Source: Linum tenue
Taxonomy: Eukaryota; Streptophyta; Magnoliopsida; Malpighiales; Linaceae
Length of the DNA: 64,000 bases
Reading direction: 5' to 3'
NCBI GenBank assembly: GCA_946122785.1
Contig: CAMGYJ010000002.1
Coordinates: 9,174,339 to 9,238,338 of the forward strand
This document shows positions 1 to 12,500 of the stretch, piece by piece. The notes under the pieces are model-generated. The model worked only from the letters and a program-made list of their open reading frames with translations. It ran no database searches and was not told where the DNA came from. Numbering within the stretch: position 1 is the first letter of the stretch; each line of letters opens with the position of its first letter. The translations under genes were made by a program, and so were the position numbers.

Positions 1-849
1 TAACACATTTGTTAGCCTTCCATCATCATCAAAATCATAAGCATAAAAGAAGTCTTCATTTTCCTTTTCCATATTCTCAAATAACTTCAACATCGCGCTA
101 GCATCCCCCTCACCTAACCGCAAATTTCTTGCATTCTGCACATGTCTCCTGCAATCACTTGCCAAACAACCCATATTCTCGTATCCACCCTCTTCTATAG
201 CAATAGATCGTACACTTTTTGTCAACCGAATGCCTGCAGAATCATTAAGCTCAAGACGCCTCTAGACTGCAACACTTAAGCTTCTATGTTGTCGAAAAAA
301 TCGAGACTTTGAAGGTGTCATGTCATGATTATGTTGCTCAACAAATTTGGTTATCCTCCACCTACCATCTTGCATCTTCGCACAACAAACTCGAGCTCCA
401 CATTCAATTCGATGGCTGGGTTTTGGTTTGACGGGATTCTTTGACTTGTTAGATGGTTTCCTAGCCCTATGACAACAAAATCTACAATTTGCAGTCTCTC
501 CCTTCTTATTTTTTTGGGTTGCTGCCTTTGTTGCTGCAAATCTTTTTGCTTCAGCATAATCTTGATATAACTCAAAGATTTCATCAGCTGAAGAATAGGA
601 CACACCCACCACTGGTACCCACTTTCATTCACTTCTATTACAACCATTTTGCTCGGGTGATTGAATAGTATTACCTCGATCATTGATTTCATCATCTTCA
701 ACCATGATAGTGTCTTGTTCCATACTTCCAGCTTCTTTTGCTTCAGTTGACTCTTTAACCAATTGGACTGCAAAAAAAGCTACTGGTTAGATTTTAGGGT
801 TCCTTCAATAGTGGAAAAAAATACAACAACAAGAAGAAACAAACTTACA
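1..849 (-). pseudogene. FAR1/FHY3-related (FRS) sequence, 5' part, two in-frame stops
   Basis: Reads as the N-terminal part of a FAR1-RELATED SEQUENCE protein, the plant transcription-factor family derived from Mutator-like transposases. A likely ATG at 721-723 starts an acidic N-terminus. The FAR1 zinc-finger DNA-binding region follows at about 612-290, with the spaced Cys/His pattern ending in QHNHDM, and then the typical post-domain sequence (RRLELNDSAGIR, FFYAYDFD) down to base 1, where the window cuts it. A 5' intron is visible: donor GTAAGT at 847-848, acceptor TTTGCAG ending at 768. Two stops interrupt one otherwise continuous frame: TGA at 625-627, just before KWVPVVG, and TAG at 262-264, where family members have a residue followed by RRLE. 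The TAG is one C-to-T change from CAG. I infer a young pseudogene; sequencing error is possible. The remainder lies outside the window. Confidence 0.75.
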
Positions 850-2461
850 GATTAGAGAGGTAGTGTGAATGAAGGTATTTCTTCATCGTCAATGGCGAAA
901 TCCGACAGCCGCCAATGGAGCCCGACCATTTTCGTGAAGGGGCTACTTGCTCCTCTCAAGGAAAAAAAGAGATGAAAAAGATTACATGAACAAGGGGCTG
1001 GAATTAAGGCTTACGGGAATGTGTTTAGGTGGAGAATCACAGGATTATGATGAGAATTGAAGGAAATGTTCTGTGAAAAAAGAAAGAAAAAGCAACAATG
1101 GTGGGTATCTTCGTGGGGAAGAAGGGGAAAGGAAGCGTGAAGAGTCAGGAGAAGGCTTTTATCTTCTCCTTTCCTTTATCTGATAAAACAAATTTGCTTT
1201 TATTTCTCCTTTCTTTCAAACTTCTCGTATCTCTTTATCTCCCATGAGATATTGGATTTCACAAATGAGTTTTTGAATTTTATATTATTAAATACTTAGG
1301 TGCTTGTGGCACTTCAAGTGCCAAGAGACAGCTCTCATATGAGATCAGCAAATCAATCTTCTCTTTTCTCCTAGCACTCTGTTTTTCCCTCTGATACTCA
1401 CCTTTCTCATAACGAGAGCAGGTGACATAAACCATTTAACATCAAACACCACCTCTACCTCATCTTCTCATTCCAAAAGGCTCGTTTTTTCTACCAAAAA
1501 AAAAAGGCTCGTCTTTCCCTTCGTCATTGTCCAACCTGAAGGGGACCACCAAGCTGCTATACACGCATTCCAAAAAGCCAAAGCCAAGCTAACTTGAAAA
1601 ACTCTCCAAGTCACCGGAAACATCCTCTTCTTCCTCGCCAAATTTGGTTGTGGTAGCTCCGGTGTCCATGTAGTCCATGCCAATCTCCACGTCAATTCCT
1701 ATTCCGTTCGAAAAAGATGGACATCACACGGACGTAATAGTGCAAGCTAGTGCCGAAACTCAAGCGGTGTTTGATATTGTCGGGGCAGCTACGACAAGGG
1801 TGATGATGAATGTCAGGACCAAAGCAACATAGAAACGATCAGTTGCCATGGCTAGCTAGTCTTTAGCAGGGGAAGGAATGAAGCAAAGAGGGTTTGCTCG
1901 ATCGATCTACTGGGTGCTTCACATTGATTTCAAGATGCAGAGAGCTAGCTAGCTATGAGAGGATAGATTGTCAGAAGGGTTGGTGTGAGTTTCTTGAAGG
2001 GGTTTGCATCTCCTCTTAATGTTGTTATGGATGCATGAGAATTGAGAAATCGTGAAATGGTAGAAGTATAATTTGAGAAAGTGTACAAAGTATTGCGTGT
2101 ATTGGTGGTTGATTTTGTAACTTTCACCAATCTCTTTCCCAAATCAATTCACCATTGCACTTACTCCCACAATTGCCTATGAGTTACTCGATCATATATA
2201 AGACTAGCGAACTCTCGCTCGCTAGCGCTTTGCGTGTGAGTGAGAACATGATATTTTTAAGAACAATAGTTTGAATGTTGATCCAAAAGTGAAAGATTAG
2301 TTTGTTGTGTATGATGACATCGATTAGTTTAATGGAAGGATGATTTGAAATTGTTCAGAATTTTATGTTGTTTATTTAAAGTGCAATAGATTGTTGAGAT
2401 ATTGGGAAGACGAAATTAACAATGTCGAAAATTCGGTAGCGGCCTGGCAAAACAATAAAGT
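850..2461. other. intergenic, 5' flank of FAR1-like gene; decayed coding-like patch
   Basis: Bases 850-1150 are probably 5' UTR and promoter of the minus-strand FAR1-like gene. From about 1490 to 1850 the plus strand has coding-like composition with several short open stretches interrupted by stops; I cannot assign it to a family. The rest is AT-rich with no supported feature. Confidence 0.3.
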
Positions 2462-2830
2462 GGGACAACTTAGGATTACGTCGACATTGTTTCGAGATGG
2501 GTTGTGAATTGATGGGCAACAATGCCAAATATTAGGCAGCGGCCGTGCCCGTGCGTAACGGTAGAGGGGGTCAACTTAGGATTCCGTCGATTGTGTTTCA
2601 AGATGAGTCGTGAATTGGTGGGCGAAGATGAGGATTGGATAGAGCAGATCTGGTATGGATCTTGAGTAGCCTCCGTGGCAAACAGTGGAGGGGGACAATT
2701 TAGGATTATGTAGACATTGTTTGGAGATGTGCTGTGAATTGGTGGGCGATAATGCCAAATATTCTGTAGCGGTCGTGCGTAACATTGAAGGGGACAACTT
2801 AATATTTTGTCGACAATGTTTCATGATAGA
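2462..2830. repeat. degenerate tandem repeat, four units of about 100-125 bp
   Basis: A block beginning GGGACAACTTAGGATT, followed by a GTCGACATTGTTTC-like and a GTGAATTGGTGGGC-like segment, recurs with starts near 2462, 2568, 2692 and 2791 (spacings about 106, 124 and 99). Units are diverged from one another. No protein is recognisable across them, so this looks like an old minisatellite or a decayed internal repeat of a transposon. Confidence 0.65.
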
Positions 2831-3584
2831 TGAATGCGACAATTGGACATACATAACAGATATTTGGTATGAAACTTTGAGCAATGCAAAATCCATTGGA
2901 TAATAAAGGCAAACCTAATGGACAAAAGATAAAGCAAAAATTCTTACATGAGAGAGTGGGGAAATAGGAGATCTACTATATTTTAGGAGTTTAGGGGAAG
3001 GATATGTTAGTGAACCATGCAAGCAATCTGTAAAGAGTAATGTCCAATGACCAATCATACACCTTATTGGCAAACAAATAAAACACTTTTTTTTTCTACA
3101 AAAAAAAACACTTTTTTTCACCCAAAAAAAAAAGAAGAAAGAGATTAAACACTTTTAACGAAAACTTTGACAAAATCAGACTGTATATGACCATTTGTTA
3201 CGAAATGAAGCACTTAAGTTGACTTCGTTACGTTTTAAAATTGACTAGCCATTTTGTTGAGTCAGAATAATCCAGGGGCCATTTGGGGCTGTTAAACCTT
3301 TCCTTCCTCCCCTGCCGCCGCCTAAAGTCCGTTTCCTGTAAACATCGTCGTCGTCATCATAATCTCCCTCCATATTTAACCGCAGAAAACAAACACACAC
3401 ACACACTTTTTCCCCTTTTTTTTTATCCCAAACTTTTCCAAATCAGAGAAAACATACCGTGCTACTTGAAAGTTGAAAATTCCAAATTGCAAACCAGAGG
3501 ACCCTCTCGCATTTACTGCTCTGCTCAGATCTGCCCCCAGCAGGCTTCTCTCTCTCCATTGATTGAAGCTATATCTGCACGAAG
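2831..3584. other. intergenic, promoter and 5' UTR of SEC5
   Basis: AT-rich to about 3280, with A/T homopolymers near 3090-3135. From 3290 the sequence becomes C/T-rich with an (AC)n run near 3390 and leads into the SEC5 start, so 3290-3584 is likely promoter and 5' UTR. Confidence 0.4.
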
Positions 3585-6500
3585 ATGTCGACCGACAGTG
3601 ACGACGAGGACGAGCTCCTTCAGATGGCGCTGAAGGAGCAGGCCCACCGGGAAGTCAATTACCAGCGCCCGTCGTCGTCCAGTCAACGGAAGCCGGTCTC
3701 CAATTTCGTCCAGCCTCCCAAAACCGCCGGTTCCGCGAGGCCGCCGCCCCCGACTCATCGTCACCAGAAGAGCAGAGGCTCCGCCTTGGACGATGACGAT
3801 GACTCCGAAGTCGAAATGCTCAGCATATCGAGCGGAGACGAGGAAGTGAGCAAGGATCGGCAGCCGGCCAAAGGGAGGGCCGGCGCCGGCGGGGCGGGAA
3901 GGGGAGGGAAAGAAGACGATGGGTGGGACGGCGGGGAGCCTGATTGCTGGAAACGAGTGGATGAGGGCGAGGTAATTCGTTTCTCTAGCTCGTTTTTCCT
4001 GGATATGCCTATTTGCTTCTTTTCTGTTCGCGGACTGCTAGCTTTCCACAAGTAGTGGAGCGTTTTGTGTATGAATTGTAGGTGTGAATTCGAACTTAGT
4101 CTGCGTGTTCATGTATCATTTGGCGTCATTCTTCTATAGGAAGATTGATTGGTTAGCTAGGGAAGAGGGAGAAGGGACTTTACTTAGTGGTGGAATTGGG
4201 GGTTCTCTGAGGAGTCGCGGATTAGTGTTTCTGTGATGGTGGGCTGGAAACTGCTGTGTCTGGTTCCAGAGATGTTCGTGCATTCTATTGTTGTTGGAAC
4301 CTTTTAGCTTGGGTGCTGGGAGTTACAGTGTTCCTTGCATTTCTTAACGCATTGATGTGGATCAAATGCTCATTTGACTAACTAAGCAGTAGTTGATGTC
4401 TGTTCATCATATGAACTGGTTATCAACTACCTCATGTCAAGATTGCCGAGACTTTAGGAAATGAATTCCTTTACAAATATTATTACAAGATGGATTGGAT
4501 CGAATAAAGACAAGACCAGACCAAAATCGAAGGAAAATTGAGGACCAGAACCGGATCAAAAGCATATTTGGTTCATTTGGTTTGACTCGGTTCGGTCCAA
4601 ATTCAATCTCAGCCCACTTTTCCTTCATACTTAAGTTAATTTCTATGATCGAGACCGAATCTGATAATATTTGATTCGGTTCAAATATTAATTTGGTACA
4701 ATTCGGTCTAGTGTAGACCAGATCATTGTCCGTCCCTACTGCCAACCAAATGTACTTTGTTGAAACACTTACGACAATGTAGTTTCGTTAAATATATTTT
4801 CCCATTGAGTAAGACTCTTGCTGTATTCATTTCGTATGTCTACTAATCGCGGACAGCCTATTGACCTGTCTAAGTGCCATCATACGCTATAGCGAGTGAT
4901 TTACTTATTAGTAACCTGGTGAAGAATGAGAAACAATCAATTAGGTGCTTCTCCAGGGATATGTTTTCAGTTTTATTATTTGGTCTATCCCTGCCTTTTT
5001 TTGGTTGCTGATGTCCTTGGGTAGGATTTACGACTTGTGTGTATATACCAAAAACATATACTGAAACAATCAATTAGGTGCTTCTCCAGGGATATGTTTT
5101 CAGTTTTATTATTTGGTCTATCCCTGCCTTTTTTTGGTTGCTGATGTCCTTGGGTAGGATTTACGACTTGTGTGTATATACCAAAAACATATACTTACTT
5201 CTAAGTGCTCCCAGCTTGCGCGAAGGGTTCGTGACATGCGAGAGTCAAGAATAGCACCAGTGGCTGAAAAGTTCGATCCTAAGCCCACTGCAGCAGTGAC
5301 TAGAAAGGGGCTTAATACTCTATTGTCATTGCCTCGTGGGATGGAGTGTATAGACCCATTGGGATTGGGGTAAGCTTTTATTTCTCTTTGCTGCTAATCA
5401 TGATCTTTTGACAAACAGCGCTCTTTTTGATTGAATGATTTTCTAATCTCACTTATAATTTGTGTTTTCAATTGGATGCTTCTGGTAGTTTGACACTTTG
5501 AAAATTTTAAATATGTGACAGGTTTAAAGCTTGTACTTATGTGAACTACAGGTCTTTCATTTTTAGTTGCTGTGCTTTTGCTAAACTTTGATATGATGAC
5601 AGGATTATAGACAACAGAACATTAAGGTTGGTCACCGAGAACTCAGCTAGCTCACCATCAAAAGCCAACAGAGATGTAGATAGTAATCTTCGAGGTACCT
5701 CTCTCTCTTCCTCATCCATCTATTCCATTCTGTCCTCTCGAATCTGCATGTCACTAAACACCCCTCACATGCTTTCTCTTTTAATTCTTCTTATAAATTA
5801 TCCAGATGCTGCATTAGCTTCCATTTTTGTCTGCCTTGGCCAACTTTCTGTATTATATGTGGATAAGGAAGAGAGTGGTTATTCCGGAGGAAATTTCAAT
5901 GAAGGCTGTCATACTTCTTTGCAGACGTTAGCCTCTTTTTGGAAGTCGTACAGTTTTCCTAACTTATTTTCAGTTTGTTGCACATCGAGTATTCAAGATT
6001 TCTGCTATTTGGTGATTGTTTTCACTGTTCATGTTGGCTATTTAAGTGATGGGGAATCTATGTCCCATAATAGTGTTTGAGCATTCATGAGTATTGGGGT
6101 AGTTCTCGACAAACGACCTGATCTCTCTAACTAACAAAAACAAAAACAAAAAAAATCAAATGATAAACCCAACCTGATCATTAATATAAGCATAATGAAT
6201 TTTTATTACAAACACCGAAAGGTAACGATTTAATTGTATTGAATTTTTAGCAATTTATACTATAATAGTGTTGAGCATTCGTGAGTATTGGGGTAGTTAT
6301 CGACATAGTACTCGATCTCTTTAAAAAAAAAAAAAGTCAAATGATAAACCCGGCCAACAGGCCGGGAACAAAGCTAGTTTACATTGAAGGTCTTGTATCC
6401 ACTGTCTGCTGTGTGAACTTTTTTATCATATCTAGATTTTGTGAAATTTTTTTAAAGAAAAGAAGATTTTTGGGAGGACTGGAATAGACATCCTTATCAA

Positions 6501-9500
6501 TTGTTATAATTAGTATCCTAAATGATAATTTCGAATACGTTGGTTGAACTGTAATTTTCATTTTTTTTTTTTGGAAAAGTGCAATTGTAATTTTAAGACG
6601 TGGCTTCTGTAGAAATTTCACCTAGTTTCAAGATTGGGTTGGGAAGTTATTGAGCTTATCTAGAATCATGTTTTTGAGCTTATGTAGAATTTGGGTTTAG
6701 AGATAAGGAAGATCTAAGACCAATGACTGTGTGCGCTATTTTTATTGCATATGCTCGCATTCTATGAAAATTGGGTTGTAAAAATGCTATTCAGTCTAGT
6801 GACTTCTTACTCTTTGGTATTCTTATTTTCCATAGCCACTGTTCTTTTTTACCATGATTTTTGTATAGTACCTCAATGATATTTTCCACACACCCAGCAT
6901 CATATATCATTGCATTTCAATTATCTTAAATATAAATACAAACCTTCTAACCTCTTCATCTTCAATTATGGTGTTTATTTGTACTAATTCTATCCTTCTG
7001 TACATTTTGACAGAGAAATTGTTATATTTGTCTGACAAGTTTGATGCCAAGCTGTTCCTATCACGAATACATCAAGGCACCAGTGCAGCAGATTTGGAGG
7101 CTGGTGCCCTTGCTTTGAAAACTGATCTAAAAGGGCGTACCCAGCAGAGGAAACAACTGGTGAAAGACAATTTTGATTGTTTTGTCTCTTGCAAAACTAC
7201 AATAGACGGTAAGTAGACTTGTTTCAGTGTTGTTATTATTAATTTGGGTTAATATTTTCGTATGGCCTGAACTTTGACCAAAGTAAACATCCTGGCCAAT
7301 CTTTTCGATCTATAACATTCTGGCCCGAACTATACACCAAAGTAAACAATTTGGCCAAATCAGACTTTTGACCGTTAACTTCGACGGTCAAACGCGTTGA
7401 CCGTTAGTCAACGCGCCATGTCACCGCCAACTCAGCAATAAAAAAAAAAATTAATTTCCACCTAGGTCTTTTCTCAATTTGAAGACGAAAAAAAAAAAAA
7501 CCAAAACGATGCGAATTGCCCCTAATTGCCTTAAAGCAAATCCAGTCCTGTCTTCAATTCTCAGTCCGCCCTAACGCTCCACTCCCCGCCGCGCTCTCTT
7601 TCTCTCTCTCAATCTCTCTTCTCGTCGGCGCAGTCGTCTCCGCCCCCGTACCAATCTCTCTCTATCTCTCTCCAGCTATGTTTTGATTTTTTATTTTTCC
7701 GTCTTCAAATTGAGAAAAGACCTAGGTGGAAATTAAATGGGCTAGGTGGAAATTAAATTTTTTTTTATTGCTGAGTTGGCAGTGAGATGGCGCGTTGACT
7801 AACGGTCAACGCGTTTGACCGTCGAAGTTAACGGTCAAAAGTCTGATTTGGCCAAATTGTTTACTTTGGTGTATAGTTCGGGCCAGAATGTTATAGATCG
7901 AAAAGATTGGCCAGGATGTTTACTTTGGTCAAAGTTCAGGCCATACGAAAATATTAACCCTATTAATTTTTATGTAAAGTGGGCTGTGCATTTCATTTGA
8001 AACTAAGTTTCTTCTGCTCACAAAATCTTTTCTTTTATTGTTTTATATGCTACTCAGTTCTCCTATATACTACTGCAGCATGCTGATGTGTGCATCAATG
8101 GGTAATTTTATAGATATTGAATCAAAACTAAGACGGATAGAAGAAGACCCCGAAGGTTCTGGGACTTCTCATCTGCACAATTGCATGCAAGGAGTCAATT
8201 CACTGGCAGTTCGTGCATTTGAACCTTTATTTGAAAGACAGGTCCTTAGATTTATTATCTTTCTTTTCTCTTTTAATCTGATTTTATATTCTTAGTTTCA
8301 CCTCAACCATGCTTCATGGACCAGTCAACTTGGTTTTTATTTTTATTATGAAGGCCCAAGCAGAGAAGATCAGGTCTGTCCAAGGAATGCTCCAGAGATT
8401 CAGAACACTATTTAACCTGCCTAGCACAATTCGTAACAGCCTTAGCAAGGGTGAATATGATTTGGCAGTTAGAGAGTATAAGAAGGCGAAATCGGTTGCC
8501 CTCCCCTCCCACGTGTGTAAATATTTTCTTTCTTCATATTTTTTATTGTGTCAGAAAATATATCTTAATTATGGGCCTTGCTTATTCTATTTTGTGTGTG
8601 TGTGTTTGTGGGTGGGCAATTTCTGTGATTTCCGAGGTCTTATGCTCATCATCTAAAGATTTTTTTTTATTAGTATATGATGGTCCATTTGTTGATAAAT
8701 CCCAGTATATCCAATGGCATAAGATAAATTTTCATGCACTTCGAAATTCACATCAATGCCGTGATCTTTTTACACTAAACTGTGATCTTTCTGTGTTGAT
8801 ACCATAACCAGAATCTCTGCCATGCATGTCCATGTAGCCACCTCCAGTTACTTGCTTCCAATATAATTCTTATCTCTTAGCATTTACTAGTTATGGTTCT
8901 TGTGTTGTGGTGTGGTGCCTTTCATTCACTAGTTTACTGGCTGGGATTTTTGTTGTGATCTTGGAGTGGTACAATAACTGGCAATTGAATGACTTCCTTT
9001 GTCTTAGAGATCTTTTTTGAGCTTCACTAGTTTTGCGTTAGACAGAATGAAGCTAGTGATGGGCGAGCCAAACGCTAGCATAAAATTAAAGCTTTAAATC
9101 CTGATATTTCCTTGTGGCAATCTGTTCTACATGCAGAATTTTTAGACACTCATCCTGTAACTTGAATTTCAGGTGAATATATTGAAACGTGTCCTCGAAG
9201 AGGTTGAAAAAGTGATGCACGAGTTCAAGGGAACACTTTACAAGTCCATGGAGGATCCACAAATAGAGTTGACAAATGTAAGACTATGGTTTTGATTTTC
9301 TATTATTTGTGGCAAGTCAGGGGAACTTGACGTAGAAGAATGGAGAAACCCATAAAAGTTAATACCGGATCTAACAATACTGTACCTGACACTAGCTATA
9401 TCTGCTAGCATTAATTAAAGTGTTATTCTTTTGTCTGGTTTACACATGCAATTAGATAAAAGTGAGGGAAAACTAGTCTGCACTTTGCTTGCAAAATCTT

Positions 9501-12500
9501 GATTGAGTTTAACATGTTCTTTTCTCTCTTTGGCTATTTGAATCATACGAATTGCATGATAAATGATACGATTTTGGGCAATGGATTAGAAACATAATTT
9601 GACTTCTAAAGATGGTAACAAATAGCAAGAAAATTTATTGGGAACTACTCCTTATAAATCTATTTTCTCCATCCATTTTAGCTCGAGAACACAGTGAGGC
9701 TGCTGGTGGAGCTAGAACCCGAGTCTGATCCCGTGTGGCATTACTTAAGTGTACAGGTAAGTAAGCCAGAACAGTTCTTCATGGTTTCAGATTGCTAAGG
9801 TTGCATCCAATATTTTACCCATGTGGACTTCTATGCATGACATTAGGGTTCTAAGTTTCCGTTCAGTTACTTCTGAAGCCAACTTCTTGCTTTATTTGAA
9901 TAAGTAGGTCAGTTGAAACTACGTGAGACATTAACTGCTGTTGCAGGTGTGGAATAGTAACAACTTCCCCTAACAACATTCTCTGGCCTGTATCTAAATG
10001 TATCTTCATCTGCGTGTGAGCAATCCAATAAAAGTTTGTCCATTTGGCAGAATAACAGAATCCGTGGTTTGCTTGAGAAATGCTCGTTGGATCACGAATC
10101 AAGGATGGAAACATTGTATAATGAGATGAAACAAAGAGCTCTGTTGGATGCGAAGTGGAAGCAAATTCAAAATGAAACTGTCAGTGCAACCTTTATGAAA
10201 ATTTATACCTCTTGATGGAAGTTGATCTGGAAAACAAGTTGACTTTTTCCTTGTGGTTGTCAGTCAGATGTGGATCCAGTAGATCTGCAGTCGCTGGTTT
10301 TGATTGGTGAAGAAGTTGATTCTCTGAGGGGAAAGTATATCCGCAGGTTAACGGCTGTAATTATCCATCACATACCAGCCTTCTGGAAAGTAGCAATTTC
10401 TGTTTTCAGTGGGAAATTTGCGAAGGTATTCTCACCATAAACATGTATCATTAACATGTAATTCTTAGCCGCTTTGCAGTTAAAGAACAACACAGAATTT
10501 ATAGATTAGTAGAACTTGAACATTTACCGCTGCATGCTAACTTTTTTCATTGTGTACTCTATTTAATTACTCTTCGCTGATATTTTAACATGGGCATAAT
10601 AAGTTCTTTGTCATCCTGAGTTAATGCCAATTTATGGAATTAGCTGAAATATTTTGGTTTGAAATGTCGGCTAAATAAAGTTATCCATTTTTTATGGAAT
10701 TGAAAGCCATATGCTTCTTCTTTAGTAGAATTTCTGTTAAGTATCAGTGTGGGTTGTAAGCAATTTTTGTGACTTAGTCCTTTTGTTTCAGTCTTCCCAA
10801 GTGTCTGCTGAGTCAAATCTTAGTGCCTCAAATAAGGCTGAAGAAAAAGTCGTAGATGTAAGGTGCTCGACTCATTCTCTTGATGAGGTTGCTGGGATGA
10901 TACGCAGCACTATATCTGCATATGAAGCGAAGGTAATCTGCTCTTTCTTTTTACTTTCAGTATCGCAATTCATATGCTTGTGGTTGCCGGCATTTATTAG
11001 AGGCTTTGTTTCATCTTCACCCAAAATAAATAAGGATAGGTAGGATTATAGTTGGTTGAGTAACCGAGATAGTCTATAATTGCTAGTTGCTGGTGCAGGA
11101 TTTATTTCATGATTGAGATTTTCTAATTTTTGGTAGAACTTGATTAATTTTTCTTGACTTCATCATGTATTATTAGTATGTAGAGGTGGCAATTGGATCG
11201 GATTCGTGGATTGGATTGGTGGATCCATGGATCAAATGGATTGGATCCAATGGATTGGTGGATTCATGGATTGGATCAAATGGATTGGTGGATTGATCCA
11301 TGAATCCAAATGACATCCAAGGCTTGGACCAAAATGTAAATTTCGAAAAGTTTAGGTACTAAAATGTCATAATGAAAAATTTTAGGTACCAAAATGTAAT
11401 TTTCCAATGATTTTTTTCGTATAAAAATATAAATTTTAGGTACCAAAATGTAAAATATAAAAAATATAGGTACCAAATCGTAATTTGCCATTTGGATCCA
11501 TGGATTGATCCATGAATCCACCAATCCAATTGGATTTGGATCAAATGGATTGGATTTAAATGGATTGGATTAAGTGGATAATTTGGTGGATGGATTGGAT
11601 TGGATTCATGGATTTGGATCCTAATTGCCACCTCTATTAGTATGTCTTATTGGCTGATTCTGTCCTGGGGTGCACTCTTTCTGGGTCCCAACAGAGCCAA
11701 AGTCGTCAGTTCAGTTTTGGCTCAGCAAATTCATGCTAAACATAATGCAGATCGGAATGAAGATCAGATTTCTGCACCATTGGGCATAAATTGCTGTATG
11801 CTGCTGCAGACTGTCATTTTTCTATTCAAATTAAGGAAACAAATAAAGTTAACTAACTTTTCGGCTCATAGCAGAGAAATGACTTCAATACCTGTGGGAC
11901 TTGTCCAACTGTATAGCTATTGAGTTTCAATTTAAAACTGTAGGATTTTTACGGCACATAGCAAATAATTTCCTCTATACCTGTGGGACTTCTAGAACTG
12001 CATGGCCATTGAATGTGTTGTAAATGCCTAGTTATAGAACTATAGGAGTCATAATAATGTTTACTCATGAACAGATTATGTACAGCATCTTGGTAATTTT
12101 AGTTTTTCGTGTTTGCAAGTGATAACATCTTTGAAGTCGCAGCATTTTTGGCTTCTATTTTTCGTCCTGCAGTTAGACAAAATATCATCTCTAAACAAGT
12201 TTACTTCTGAAACAGGTTCATGGCACATTTGCTGACCTTGAGGAATCATATATTCTCCGTTCTTACATGAGCGATGCCATAAAAGAAATATCTAAAGCCT
12301 GCAAAGCTTTTGAAGTGAAAGAATCTGCTCCACCTACTGCTGGTCTGTATTGCATGCTAAAACAAAATTATCCTTAGTCTGCACTTTTAACGGTTTTGCC
12401 ATTCTGTTGCAGCATTAGCTCTCAAATCTCTTCAGGCTGAGATTACAAAGATATACATACTCCGGCTTTGCACCTGGATGCGGGCAACTACTGCAGAGAT

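Noticed and set aside
2462..2830. CRISPR-like spaced repeats
   Set aside because: Units are diverged, over 95 bp long without distinct spacers, and the DNA is eukaryotic.
11276..11631. Minus-strand open frames rich in ILVPKI repeats
   Set aside because: They are read-through of tandem motifs in the hAT MITE, not protein coding.
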